NCBI RefSeq assembly: GCF_900115135.1
Contig: NZ_FOVK01000002.1
Coordinates: 70,512 to 134,511, forward strand
Length of the DNA: 64,000 bases
Origin: Proteiniclasticum ruminis
GTDB taxonomy: Bacteria; Bacillota; Clostridia; Clostridiales; Clostridiaceae
Direction of reading: 5' to 3'
Part shown: piece after piece, positions 16,714-25,592 of the stretch
Numbering within the stretch: the stretch's first letter is position 1
Layout: each line of letters starts with the position of its first letter
The notes under the pieces: generated by a model
Told to the model about the DNA's origin: nothing
Databases searched by the model: none
The model's input: only the letters and a program-made list of their open reading frames with translations
Translations under genes and position numbers: made by a program

Positions 16714-18009
16714 ATGGAAGTATTATCCCTAGGGGAAAAGGTCAAAAAACGGCGAAAAGAACTGAACATGACATTGAAAGATGTGGCTGGGAATCGTGTG
16801 ACACCAGGTCAGATCAGTCTTGTGGAATCCAGCAAATCCAATCCTTCCATGGATCTACTTGATTATCTTGCAGAAACACTGGACGTTTCTGTGGAGTATT
16901 TCATGGAATCAGAAAGCACACAGGCCGATAGAATCTGCAAGTATTTTGCCCAGATGGCAGAAGTGCATATCGAGCTGGAAGAACTGGACAAGGCAGCCAA
17001 ATACATTGAAAAAGGGGACCGCTACATTGAGAAGTACAACCTGATTCTTCCAGAAGCGAAAAACCTTTATCTGAAAGGGATGCTGGAGATCAGAAAGAAG
17101 AACTTCACCAAAGCATTCGACTATCTTTTTCAGTGCAACATCATCTATTCCACCCACAACTTCAAAGGCTCCTATATAGACAACTTCATGCTGGTGGCAA
17201 AAACCTGCATGCAGGACGAATCTCTGCCCATGGCCATCAGCTACTTCCATAAATCGGAAGCGCTTTTTGAGGAAGGGGTGCTCACAGATGAAATCATGCT
17301 GGCGAAGGTCTATTTTTATCTGGCCATTGCCTACAAAAAGAGCGGCAATCTGGAAAAGAGCAAAGAGTACACGTTGAAATCCACTGAGAAATTCGAGATC
17401 ATGTCCGACAAGAAAGCCTATGGACAGTTTCTCACCCGCCTGGCAGAGAAAAATGAGGTGGAAGGGAATTTTGAGGAAGCCTTCAAGTACTCCGCCATGT
17501 CTCTGGAGATCTTCCATGATATTCTCGGAGAAAGTGAGATGGGTGAGATTGAGCTGAACCTCGGGAAGCTTTATGAGGATTTCGAGAATTATGAAGATGC
17601 CCTGGAGCATTACCGAAAAGCAGAAACCATCTACTCAAAGGATCCGAAGAAAATCACAGAAGTCTATCTTCATCTTGCGTTATGCCTGGCCAATCTCAAT
17701 CGGAAGGAAGCCACTTATGAGATGCTGCAGAGACTGGACCGCATGATCCTGGAAGAAGATTTTCTTGGCAACATTGAGCTGTACCGGGTGAAATCCAAAG
17801 TGGAGTCTCTCTTTAAAAACACAAGAGGTGCGGTGAACAATCTGATCCTCGCCCTCAATACCGCGAAGGAAAAGAAACTGAAGAAAGAAGAAGCGGAAAT
17901 TATGCTCCTCATGGCCAAGTTCTATCTGGACAAAGGCAAGACAGTGGACTCCTTCAAGCTTCTTGAAAAATCCATGTCCATGATGAAAGAGGGAGAGGTG
18001 GAAGCTTAA
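16714..18009 (+). CDS. XRE-type HTH regulator with TPR domain (1 of 2)
   Basis: 431 residues from ATG 16714, chosen because GGGAG is 8 nt upstream (GTG 16699 and ATG 16708 are too close). Residues 1-60 form a Cro/CI HTH: GEKVKKRRKELNMTLKDVAG ... TPGQISLVESSKSNPSMDLLDYLAETL. The rest is a series of TPR-like helical repeats with A/Y/F pattern (AAKYIEKG, AFDYLFQC, ALEHYRKAETIY). This is the architecture of RRNPP-type peptide-responsive regulators, but peptide sensing is not shown here. The stop overlaps the next start (TAATG), so the two proteins are translationally coupled. Confidence 0.85.
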   Translation: MEVLSLGEKVKKRRKELNMTLKDVAGNRVTPGQISLVESSKSNPSMDLLDYLAETLDVSVEYFMESESTQADRICKYFAQMAEVHIELEELDKAAKYIEKGDRYIEKYNLILPEAKNLYLKGMLEIRKKNFTKAFDYLFQCNIIYSTHNFKGSYIDNFMLVAKTCMQDESLPMAISYFHKSEALFEEGVLTDEIMLAKVYFYLAIAYKKSGNLEKSKEYTLKSTEKFEIMSDKKAYGQFLTRLAEKNEVEGNFEEAFKYSAMSLEIFHDILGESEMGEIELNLGKLYEDFENYEDALEHYRKAETIYSKDPKKITEVYLHLALCLANLNRKEATYEMLQRLDRMILEEDFLGNIELYRVKSKVESLFKNTRGAVNNLILALNTAKEKKLKKEEAEIMLLMAKFYLDKGKTVDSFKLLEKSMSMMKEGEVEA

Positions 18010-19262
18010 TGGAGATTTTAAGTACTGGTGAAAAGATCAGACGAGCGAGAGTACAAAAAGGAATGACCCTGAAAGCCCTCTGCGGATCGGAAATTTCCGT
18101 TTCCAAGATGAGCACCATTGAGAATGATAAAGTGCAGGCAGAGGAGTGGATCCTGGAGCTTGTGGCAAAAAGACTGGGTATTGAAAAAGAGAGCCTCAAG
18201 AAGGATCTGGTGGAAGAAGTGACGGAAGAGCTTCACCGTCTCGCCCAGAATATGTTTACGAAAAACTATGAACGGGACATCAGAAGCCTCATTAAGGTGT
18301 CAGAGGAGAATCATCTCATCTATCAGGCCTTTATCGGCAGAATTCAGCTGGTGGAACATTTCATTGAGAAGAACAAACAGGAAGAGCTCAACATAGAGGT
18401 CTCTCAGCTCTACAAGACCTACATCAATATCGTCAACCAGGAGACACAGTACCTGTACTGCATCACCATGGCGAAGTATCTGGATGTCATGAGTGAGTAT
18501 GACAATGCTCTGGTGTTCCTGAATTTTCTCATGAGCCACTACTATACGCTTCCGGATCAGATCACAAAGGAGCAGCGTCTTCTCATTCCATACTATACAG
18601 TGAAATGCCACCTGTATCTGGAGGAGTTTGAAGAGGCTAAAAAATATCTGCATTATCTGGAAGAGCTTCTTACAGTCACTGAAGATGAAAGTCTCAAAGG
18701 ACAGATCATGCTTTATATGTGCATGGCCAATGCAAAAGATGATCTCAAGGAATGCAGTCTGAAAATCAAAGACTTCATGGCGGATTATCCGGTTCTCCAT
18801 GCAAAAGCCAAGTATATGCTGTCCATTCGTCTTCTGAACAGAGGAGAAATTGACGCTTCTTATCAGGAAATGGAAGAGGCGGTCCGTATGCTTGGACCAG
18901 AGAACATGGCTGAGAACATTGAACTGGTGCTGCATGCCATGGATACCTTTGTGACCAAGGGACATATCAAGGAAGCCTCCAAGTACATCGACCTGGTGGT
19001 GAATGCGGCCATTGAAAACCAAAATGCCCAATGCGTGGAGAAGGCCTATTATTTCAAGGGTCTCCTGCTGGCGGAAAACGGCAATTTCAACATGGCAGAA
19101 ACCTATCTCAGCGTTTCCCTGGATATGCTGTTAAAGAGAGGGAAAACCCAGGAGCTTGCGAAGAGATACCATAACCTTGCTGAGGTGTATTACAAGATGG
19201 ACAAGAAAGAAGAAGCCATCCGCTACTTTGCCCTCAGTATCCAAATTGAAGGACATATTTAA
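18009..19262 (+). CDS. XRE-type HTH regulator with TPR domain (2 of 2)
   Basis: A 417-residue paralogue of the preceding protein: N-termini MEVLSLGEKVKKRR and MEILSTGEKIRRAR are clearly related. It has an HTH (MTLKALCG ... SVSKMSTIENDKVQAEEWILELVAKRLG) and a TPR-like C-terminal region ending AKRYHNLAEVYYKMDKKEEAIRYF. Recognition-helix residues differ between the two (TPGQISLVES versus SVSKMSTIEN), so they probably bind different sites or act as a heteromer. Its function is unknown. Confidence 0.83.
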   Translation: MEILSTGEKIRRARVQKGMTLKALCGSEISVSKMSTIENDKVQAEEWILELVAKRLGIEKESLKKDLVEEVTEELHRLAQNMFTKNYERDIRSLIKVSEENHLIYQAFIGRIQLVEHFIEKNKQEELNIEVSQLYKTYINIVNQETQYLYCITMAKYLDVMSEYDNALVFLNFLMSHYYTLPDQITKEQRLLIPYYTVKCHLYLEEFEEAKKYLHYLEELLTVTEDESLKGQIMLYMCMANAKDDLKECSLKIKDFMADYPVLHAKAKYMLSIRLLNRGEIDASYQEMEEAVRMLGPENMAENIELVLHAMDTFVTKGHIKEASKYIDLVVNAAIENQNAQCVEKAYYFKGLLLAENGNFNMAETYLSVSLDMLLKRGKTQELAKRYHNLAEVYYKMDKKEEAIRYFALSIQIEGHI

Positions 19263-19270
19263 ATAAACAA

Positions 19271-19320
19271 GAAGCTTCCGAGAGATTCCCTGTGAAGGGA
19301 AGGCTCCCGGAAGCTTTTTT
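19271..19320 (+). terminator. Terminator between convergent HTH-TPR and UbiB genes
   Basis: GAAGCTTCCG-GAG pairs with CTC-CGGAAGCTTTTTT. A small inner hairpin TTCCCTGTGAAGGGAA tops the stem. Confidence 0.87.
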
Positions 19321-19350
19321 ATGAGAGATGATTCCTGAAATAAATACATT

Positions 19351-20967
19351 TCAGATATTGCCGGATTTCAGAATGGAGATGAGAAGCCATAAGCCGAAGA
19401 AGCCAGCCAGTGCAAACCCCAGCATACCGACAATGCTGATGCCGTTGATGTCTGGTCCCGCACCGGTTCTGATGATGAGGGCAGATGCGATGATGATGGC
19501 AGAGACAATGAGCGCAAAGACCATACGGTTCACCATCTTGTTGAAGTCCACCCATTTGTCGCTGAGATTCACAATGTCCACCTTTACTTTGCCCCGTCCA
19601 CTGATGAAATTGTCTAAGATGGTCTGGATGCTGATGGGAATCTTCAGACTGTCTTTTACAAGGGTATATCCGTTGAGGGCCAGAGTATCCAGGCTGAAGT
19701 CCGGCCAGAGACTGATTTTGTGGTCTTCTTTGAGATAGTCCTTTGCGATCTCCATGATGCTGAGATCCGGTGCAAGGTCACTGAGCACCCCTTCCAGAAT
19801 CAGAAGGGACTTCAGAAGGGTGGTGTATTCCTTCGGCAGTTTCAGATTATTTTTTCTTGCCGCTTCAAAAAGGTCCATGAAAAGCCTTGAGACCTGTATG
19901 TTTTTTAAACTGGACTGCAAATAGTAATGAACAATATATTCGATGTCTTCGTAGAGAACATTTTTATTCAAGGGGCCTTTCTGATCGGCCACCTCCACCA
20001 CAAGATTCGTGAGAGCAGAGATGTCTTTTTTCACCATGGCCAAGAGAAGGTCATTGATGGCGTTCTGCGTTCTTTTGGATAGCGCTCCCATGATGCCAAA
20101 ATCAATATAATAAATTTTTCCCTCCAGGATCAGAAGATTTCCCGGATGGGGATCTCCGTGGAAAAAACCATTGTTGAACAGCTGATAAAGATAAGACAGC
20201 ACAAGCTTTTTGCCAATATCCTCCAGGTCATAGCCTTCCTTAAGGAGTGTATCCTTCTCTGTGATCTTGATGCCTTCGACTTCTTCCTGCACAATGACTC
20301 TTTTGGTGCATAGATGGTCATAGACCTTGGGAATGGCAACGCATAAAATGGAGGCGTTTTCCTTCTCAAATCTGTGAATGGCCCGCATTTCATGAAGAAA
20401 GTCCAGTTCCACCTTGGTGGTTTCCAGAATCTCCTCCAGGGCTTCCACGGGATCAAGAAGCACATCCCGCAGGGTGTTGGGGGCTGTTTCCACGATGCGT
20501 ATAAGAATATGGATGTCTTCCAGGAGCCTTTCTTCGATATCGGGACGCTGCACTTTAATGATGCACCGGGTACCGTCCTTTAAGATGCCCCGATGGACCT
20601 GGGCTACAGAGGCGCAGGCCAAAGGAACTTTTTCAATGGACTGAAAGAGTTCAGTCGGATCACCAAGCTCAGTTTTCAAAATCTCCCACAGGGTTTCGTA
20701 GGGGAAAGGCGGTGCTTTGTCCTGAAGCTTTGCCAGTTCTGTGATATATTCCACCGGTAGAATGTCTGGTCTTGTGGAAAGAATCTGACCGATTTTAATA
20801 AAGGTTGGACCCAGCTCCTCAAAAACAAGCCTCAGATTCTCCGGGTCCTTTTTCAGTTTTTCACTGCCCAGTTTGGCATGGAGGATATGTCCAAAGCCAT
20901 AGGTTGCAAGGACCCGGACGATCTCTCTGAACCGCTTTTTGGTATAAGGTCTTTTCTTTTCCGCCAT
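19351..20967 (-). CDS. ABC1/UbiB (AarF) family protein kinase-like
   Basis: 538 residues from ATG 20967 (AAAGGTGG 8 nt upstream). It has the UbiB KxGQ motif region LGPTFIKIGQILSTRPDILP and the Ala-rich loop PLACASVAQVHRG replacing the Gly-rich P-loop. VEL DFLHEM, NGFFHGDPHPGNLLI (catalytic loop) and YYIDFGIMG (DFG) follow. Two hydrophobic C-terminal helices anchor it. UbiB proteins are atypical kinases/ATPases of lipid or isoprenoid metabolism; the substrate in a Firmicute lacking ubiquinone is unknown. It follows the phasin-like gene by 33 bp. Confidence 0.92.
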   Translation of the reverse strand: MAEKKRPYTKKRFREIVRVLATYGFGHILHAKLGSEKLKKDPENLRLVFEELGPTFIKIGQILSTRPDILPVEYITELAKLQDKAPPFPYETLWEILKTELGDPTELFQSIEKVPLACASVAQVHRGILKDGTRCIIKVQRPDIEERLLEDIHILIRIVETAPNTLRDVLLDPVEALEEILETTKVELDFLHEMRAIHRFEKENASILCVAIPKVYDHLCTKRVIVQEEVEGIKITEKDTLLKEGYDLEDIGKKLVLSYLYQLFNNGFFHGDPHPGNLLILEGKIYYIDFGIMGALSKRTQNAINDLLLAMVKKDISALTNLVVEVADQKGPLNKNVLYEDIEYIVHYYLQSSLKNIQVSRLFMDLFEAARKNNLKLPKEYTTLLKSLLILEGVLSDLAPDLSIMEIAKDYLKEDHKISLWPDFSLDTLALNGYTLVKDSLKIPISIQTILDNFISGRGKVKVDIVNLSDKWVDFNKMVNRMVFALIVSAIIIASALIIRTGAGPDINGISIVGMLGFALAGFFGLWLLISILKSGNI

Positions 20968-21000
20968 CTGACGCACCACCTTTTGTCCGAAATGTAGCCT

Positions 21001-21300
21001 CTATTCTTTGGTCATAGCGTCGAGGCGCTCCTCCAGCTTTCTTACCCGCTCCTCCAAAGCCGCCAGTTCCCGTTGCCCTGCATAGTTCATGGTTTCGAGG
21101 ATCTCATGCAGCTCGTCTTTCTTAACGGGAGCAGATTCATTCTCTTTCTTTTTCCGAAGCAGCTCTTCCCGGAGCTCCTTGCCTTCTTTCACACTGAGTT
21201 TTCCTTTCTCGATGAGTTCCTGCAGCATGACATCGGCTTTTTCGATGCTGATGGCAGCGGCGCCTATGGTGGAGAGCAGCAGTTTTTTCATTTCTTCCAT
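21001..21300 (-). CDS. Phasin-like coiled-coil protein
   Basis: 99 residues; GGAGG is 6 nt before ATG 21300. The N-terminal amphipathic helix (LLLSTIGAAAISIEKADVMLQELIEKGKLSVKEGKEL) and the C-terminal coiled coil (ELAALEERVRKLEERLDAM) match small phasin/PhaF-like proteins. These are commonly encoded beside UbiB genes in Firmicutes. In this context it is probably a lipid- or UbiB-interacting partner rather than a storage-granule protein, since no PHA genes are seen. Confidence 0.8.
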   Translation of the reverse strand: MEEMKKLLLSTIGAAAISIEKADVMLQELIEKGKLSVKEGKELREELLRKKKENESAPVKKDELHEILETMNYAGQRELAALEERVRKLEERLDAMTKE

Positions 21301-21413
21301 GGGAATTCCTCCTAAAGATTGTATTTTGGAATATTCTGTTTATTCATCATTATACCGTCAGAATCTTAAAACAATGTGAAAAATATATTAAGGGTTCAAA
21401 GTTTCCAAGCCGC

Positions 21414-21455
21414 AAAAAAAGAACCGGCACCATCCAAAGGAGGTCCTGGTTCTTT
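21414..21455 (-). terminator. Terminator after the pspC-type gene
   Basis: On the minus strand AAGAACC-G-ACC pairs with GGT-C-GGTTCTT and is followed by T7. Confidence 0.8.
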
Positions 21456-21472
21456 CGTAGACAGAGTATCAT

Positions 21473-21838
21473 TTAGCGGTCGCGGTCTTCAGGGGTGTAG
21501 GCACCACCAGATTTTTTGTAGCTGGACTGAATGTCCTCGGGCTGAGGATTCTCTTTGTACTCCACATCCTGATAGGTCTTGCTTTCGCTGTTTTTCTCGT
21601 AGCTCTTGTACGCATTGTCCTTATTTCTGTAGGTGTGGCTGTCCTGTTCTTTCCGTTCTGGCATGACAATGGCTAGGATGATGTATAAGACAAGTCCTGG
21701 GAAGCCGTCGGTGAATACACTCAGCAGAACATAGATCACTCGGAGGATGGTCACATCTACGCCAAGATAATCAGAAAATCCTGCCAGGACACCGGAGATC
21801 ATCTTCCTCTCTGTATTTTTATATAATCTTTTTTCCAT
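21473..21838 (-). CDS. PspC domain membrane protein
   Basis: 121 residues from ATG 21838 (AAAGGGG 8 nt upstream). The N-terminal ~60 residues are a PspC domain: KRLYKNTERKMISGVLAGFSDYLGVDVTILRVIYVLLS followed by the segment GLVLYIILAIVMP. The hydrophilic Lys/Glu/Tyr-rich C-terminal ~55 residues look disordered. PspC proteins belong to envelope-stress responses. It is monocistronic with a probable TATAAT at 21897-21892. Confidence 0.9.
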   Translation of the reverse strand: MEKRLYKNTERKMISGVLAGFSDYLGVDVTILRVIYVLLSVFTDGFPGLVLYIILAIVMPERKEQDSHTYRNKDNAYKSYEKNSESKTYQDVEYKENPQPEDIQSSYKKSGGAYTPEDRDR

Positions 21839-21989
21839 GATAATTTCCCCTTTCTTCTTCAATACGAATCTTCTTCTTTGTCTATGGTCCTATTATAAAA
21901 AGGATTCATTAAAAACGAATTAATAATTTCTTTTTTCTTCCTCATCTTTCAAGAGTTTCTTAAAAGGAGCTCTGAAAGGAGGAGCCTCA

Positions 21990-22082
21990 ATGAAAGAAGA
22001 ACCCATCTTACATATCGATATCGAAAGAGCCAGGGGGTTCACATATTTTTCAGAACATCCCTGGGCTTTTTTGGTACAATGA
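21990..22082 (+). CDS. Possible 30-residue leader ORF upstream of the tRNA-editing gene
   Basis: ATG 21990 has a very strong AGGAGG (spacing 6) and opens a 30-codon frame ending TGA at 22080-22082. The peptide starts MKEEPILHIDIERARG and ends WAFLVQ. Its stop overlaps an in-frame ATG (22079, ATGA) of the alanyl-tRNA editing reading frame, a typical translational-coupling arrangement. I recognise no family. It may be a leader peptide, a small protein or a gene remnant. Confidence 0.45.
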   Translation: MKEEPILHIDIERARGFTYFSEHPWAFLVQ

Positions 22083-22111
22083 GAAAGAAGAATGTGATTG
22101 GAGTGAAGAAC

Positions 22112-23266
22112 TTGAAACTGTATCAGAAAAATCCGGAGAAGGTTCGCTTTACGAGCCGTGTGAAAAGTGTCAGGGAGAAGGAAGACTGCGATCTTGTGAC
22201 CCTGGAGGAATCCTGGTTTTATCCAGAAGGGGGCGGACAGCCTCACGATGAGGGAACCATCAATGGAAAGAAGGTTCTGGATGTGTTTGTAGAAGAAGGA
22301 GAGATGTATCATAAGCTCAGCGCTTATTCCGGACTGACACTCCATATGCCGGTGGACTGTGTCATCGAGGAGAAGGTGCGTTGGGATTACAGTGTGCAGC
22401 ACACAGCCCAGCATGTGCTTACCGCGGTTCTTTCCGATCAGCATGGGGTCAATACGGTGAGCTTTCATATGGGCGCTGTCCATGCCACCATCGATACGGA
22501 CCGTTCCGTCACTTGGGAGACATTGAAGGAAGTGGAAGGAAAAGTCAACGATCTCATCCGTGAGGACCTGAAAGTGCTTGCTTATTACCGGGATGCCTAC
22601 AGTCTGAAAGATCTGCCCCTTCGAAAAGCAGTTTCTGTGGAAGAGGACATCCGGATCATCCAGATCGGACAGCTGGACTACTGCGGCTGCGGCGGGACAC
22701 ATGTGGAATCTTTAAAAGACCTGAGGCTGTTTAAAGTGATTCAGGTGGAGAACTATAAGGGTGGAAGCAGAATCTATTATAAGGCCGGAGACAGAGCCTT
22801 CAGACACCTGGACGAAGAGGAGGAGATTCTGTCGCTGCTGAAGGAAGAGCTGGAAGTGAACTTGGATGCACTGCCCTTTCATGTCAGGAGACTGAAGGAA
22901 GAGAAAGAAGAGTACAAAAAAACAGCTGAAGTTTTCAGCAGGAGACTGGCGGAAGAGATGGTGAAAGGCTACCAGGAAGATGTGGTGGTGCTGGCGCTGG
23001 AGGAAGAGGATGATTTTCTGAAAACCCTTGGTGCTGAGATGATGAAGAAAAACAAGATCGGCGTTTTTTACCGGGAGGACGGACGGGTTTTCGTCTTCAC
23101 TGGAAAGAGAACCAGTGCAAAACTTCTTCTGTCGGGTCTGAAAGAAGAATTCAGATTCAGAGGCGGCGGGGGAGATACCATGGTCCAGGGCTTTATTGAA
23201 CTGGCAGAAGAAAGAAAACCCTTCGTATCAAAACTCTACGATAGGCTTCTTTCCCTTGAGCTTTAA
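22112..23266 (+). CDS. Alanyl-tRNA editing protein (AlaX type with DHHA1)
   Basis: 384 residues from TTG 22112, chosen because GGAGTG is 6 nt upstream; ATG 22079 would add 11 residues. An AlaRS-like editing domain hydrolyses Ser/Gly mischarged on tRNA-Ala. Zinc ligands are visible: HTAQH (His97, His101) and CGCGGTH (Cys193/His197 region). The C-terminal half has a coiled coil and a DHHA1-like domain ending RFRGGGGDTMVQGF. The catalytic aminoacylation domain of AlaRS is absent. It precedes the cysteine desulfurase gene by about 50 bp. Confidence 0.92.
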   Translation: MKLYQKNPEKVRFTSRVKSVREKEDCDLVTLEESWFYPEGGGQPHDEGTINGKKVLDVFVEEGEMYHKLSAYSGLTLHMPVDCVIEEKVRWDYSVQHTAQHVLTAVLSDQHGVNTVSFHMGAVHATIDTDRSVTWETLKEVEGKVNDLIREDLKVLAYYRDAYSLKDLPLRKAVSVEEDIRIIQIGQLDYCGCGGTHVESLKDLRLFKVIQVENYKGGSRIYYKAGDRAFRHLDEEEEILSLLKEELEVNLDALPFHVRRLKEEKEEYKKTAEVFSRRLAEEMVKGYQEDVVVLALEEEDDFLKTLGAEMMKKNKIGVFYREDGRVFVFTGKRTSAKLLLSGLKEEFRFRGGGGDTMVQGFIELAEERKPFVSKLYDRLLSLEL

Positions 23267-23316
23267 TGAGTATTGTGATAAAGTATATCAGGTAAATTGA
23301 AAGACAGGTGATATCT

Positions 23317-24444
23317 TTGGAAGCATATTTGGATAATGCAGCCACAACGAAAATGCGTAAATCCTCTATTTTGGCGGTATCTGAAGCCATGGAGATGGTT
23401 TATGGAAATCCAAACAGTATTCATGGCATCGGGCGGAAAGCGGAGGATGTCCTGGAGAGCGCAAGAAAAAAAATAGCGGAGTCCATGGGGGCCAGGACTG
23501 AGGAAGTGGTCTTCACCTCCGGGGCAACGGAAGGAAACAACTACATTATCCGTTCCTATATAAAAGAAGGGGCGCATTTTATCACCACTGCCATGGAACA
23601 TCCCAGTGTTCTCCAGGCCATGGCCTATGCAGAGAAGATGGGTGTGAAGGTGGATTATCTTAAGGTGAGCCGCTACGGCCAAATTGATCTTAGAGAGCTT
23701 CAAGAGAAGCTGACTAAAAATACAGCTCTGGTCTCCATCATGATGGTGAACAATGAGATGGGGGCGTATCATGATCCCAAAGAAATCTCCAAGGTCATCC
23801 GGGAAAAGTCTTCAAGAGCCAAGTTCCATGTGGACGCTGTCCAGGGATTCATGAAGTATCCTGTGGATGTCCGTGAATTTGATGTGGATTATCTGACAGT
23901 TTCCTCCCATAAGGTCCATGGACCCAAAGGAGTAGGGGCAGTATTTGTGAAAAAAGGCCAGAAACCCCAGGGGCTTCTTCTTGGGGGAGAACAGGAACGG
24001 GGATTTCGGGCCGGAACGGTAAATGTGCCGGGTGTGGTGGGTTTTTCTGAAGCGCTGAAAACAAAAGACGCCATTCTCTCAGATTTTGTAAGGGTGCAGA
24101 ATCTGAAGGAGGAAATGGTGAAAGAGCTTTCATCGGTGGATGGAATCCTGTTCAATTCCCAGAAGGACCTGAGTTCTCCTTATATCCTTGGGATTTCCAT
24201 TCCAGGAATGCGTGGTGAAGTGACTCTTCACTATCTCAGCGATCAGGGCGTGTATGTGTCCACAGGATCTGCCTGCACTGCCAAAGACACCAAGGACTCC
24301 CATGTGCTTCTGGCCATGGGGATGAAGAAAAAAGAAATTCAGGGAAGCATCCGTCTGAGTTTTGAGGAAGAGACCTCCCTGGAGGAGATCCGCTATGGAG
24401 CGGAGAAAATACGGGATGCAGTGAAATTTCTGAGGAGGCCATAA
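23317..24444 (+). CDS. Cysteine desulfurase (NifS/IscS family)
   Basis: 375 residues from TTG 23317 (AGGTGA 5 nt upstream), giving the canonical start MEAYLDNAATTK. A PLP enzyme: the Schiff-base Lys199 lies in SSHKVHGPKG, and the catalytic Cys320 in STGSACTAKD on a mobile loop. It supplies persulfide sulfur. Placed directly before thiI (2-nt gap), it is the likely dedicated donor for tRNA 4-thiouridine, like B. subtilis NifZ, although a broader role is possible. Confidence 0.93.
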   Translation: MEAYLDNAATTKMRKSSILAVSEAMEMVYGNPNSIHGIGRKAEDVLESARKKIAESMGARTEEVVFTSGATEGNNYIIRSYIKEGAHFITTAMEHPSVLQAMAYAEKMGVKVDYLKVSRYGQIDLRELQEKLTKNTALVSIMMVNNEMGAYHDPKEISKVIREKSSRAKFHVDAVQGFMKYPVDVREFDVDYLTVSSHKVHGPKGVGAVFVKKGQKPQGLLLGGEQERGFRAGTVNVPGVVGFSEALKTKDAILSDFVRVQNLKEEMVKELSSVDGILFNSQKDLSSPYILGISIPGMRGEVTLHYLSDQGVYVSTGSACTAKDTKDSHVLLAMGMKKKEIQGSIRLSFEEETSLEEIRYGAEKIRDAVKFLRRP

Positions 24445-24446
24445 TC

Positions 24447-25592
24447 GTGGAGTTACTACTGATCAAATATGCATCTGAAATCTTTTTGAAGGGACAGAAC
24501 CGTGGAAGATTTGAGAAGAAATTAAAAGAAAATATCAAGAATGTTTTAAAAGGTGAAGAGTATACTTTTAAGACAGACCAGAACAGATGGTTCATCGAGA
24601 CAGAGAACCTTTCTTCTGTGAAGGAGAAGGTGAAGAAGGTCTTTGGTGTATATGAAGTCTGCGTGGTGAAGAAGACGGAAAGAGACATTGAGAAGATCAA
24701 AGAAGCAGCCCTTTCCATCATGCTGGAAAAAGCTTCTGGCACAACTTTTAAAGTCATCACCAAGAGGGCGGACAAGAAGTTTCCAATGAATTCCATGGAG
24801 TTTTCAGGTCTTCTGGGTGCGCATATCTTAAGAAATACAGAAGGAATCACCGTGGACATCAAGCATCCGGATTTTCCACTGGAAGTGGAGATCCGTGAAG
24901 AAGCGTATATCTATGTGTCCAAGGAAAAAGCCATCGGCGGTATGCCCTATGGCATCAACGGCAGCACCATGCTGATGCTTTCAGGCGGAATTGACTCTCC
25001 TGTGGCAGGATTCCTCATGGCCAAAAGAGGCATAGAGATCCACAGTGTGTATTACCACAGCCATCCCTACACCTCGGAAAGAGCGAAAGACAAGGTGAAG
25101 GAGCTGGCCTCCATTCTGGCGGGATACACTGGCAAGATGTATCTCCATGTGATGCCTTTCACTGAGATTCAGATGGAAATCATGGATAAGTGTCCGGAGA
25201 ATGAGCTGACCATCATTATGAGGAGATTCATGATGAAGTGTGCCTGTGCTCTGGCAGACAAATACAACATCCAGAGCGTCACCACCGGGGAGAGCATCGG
25301 GCAGGTGGCTTCCCAGACCATGGAAGCCCTGGTGGTTTCGGATGATGCAGGAGACCGTCCTGTCTTCAGACCTCTGGTGGCCATGGACAAAGTGGATATC
25401 ATGGAGATCTCCGAGTGGATCGGCACCTATGAAACCTCTATTCTCCCTTACGAGGACTGCTGCACAATTTTTGTGCCGAAGCACCCTGTGACCAAGCCCA
25501 AACTGAAGTATATTCTGGAACACGAGAAAGCCCTGGACAGTGATGCGCTCGTTGCCCGTGCGGTGGAAGGAACGGAGGTATTTGAGCTTTGA
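24447..25592 (+). CDS. thiI: tRNA 4-thiouridine synthase ThiI
   Basis: A 381-residue protein with GTG start. An N-terminal ferredoxin-like/THUMP region (about 1-165) is followed by a PP-loop ATPase (SGGIDSP at 179-185). It adenylates U8 of tRNA for sulfur insertion. It lacks the C-terminal rhodanese domain of the E. coli enzyme, as usual in Firmicutes, with Cys residues in the FMMKCACALAD and PYEDCCTIF segments available as acceptors. It follows the desulfurase gene, and its stop overlaps the next start (TGATG). Confidence 0.95.
   Translation: MELLLIKYASEIFLKGQNRGRFEKKLKENIKNVLKGEEYTFKTDQNRWFIETENLSSVKEKVKKVFGVYEVCVVKKTERDIEKIKEAALSIMLEKASGTTFKVITKRADKKFPMNSMEFSGLLGAHILRNTEGITVDIKHPDFPLEVEIREEAYIYVSKEKAIGGMPYGINGSTMLMLSGGIDSPVAGFLMAKRGIEIHSVYYHSHPYTSERAKDKVKELASILAGYTGKMYLHVMPFTEIQMEIMDKCPENELTIIMRRFMMKCACALADKYNIQSVTTGESIGQVASQTMEALVVSDDAGDRPVFRPLVAMDKVDIMEISEWIGTYETSILPYEDCCTIFVPKHPVTKPKLKYILEHEKALDSDALVARAVEGTEVFEL

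Noticed and set aside
21863-22111. T-box riboswitch before the alanyl-tRNA editing gene
   Set aside because: No GGGTGGnACCGCG antiterminator bulge or specifier loop is visible; a short ORF occupies the region.
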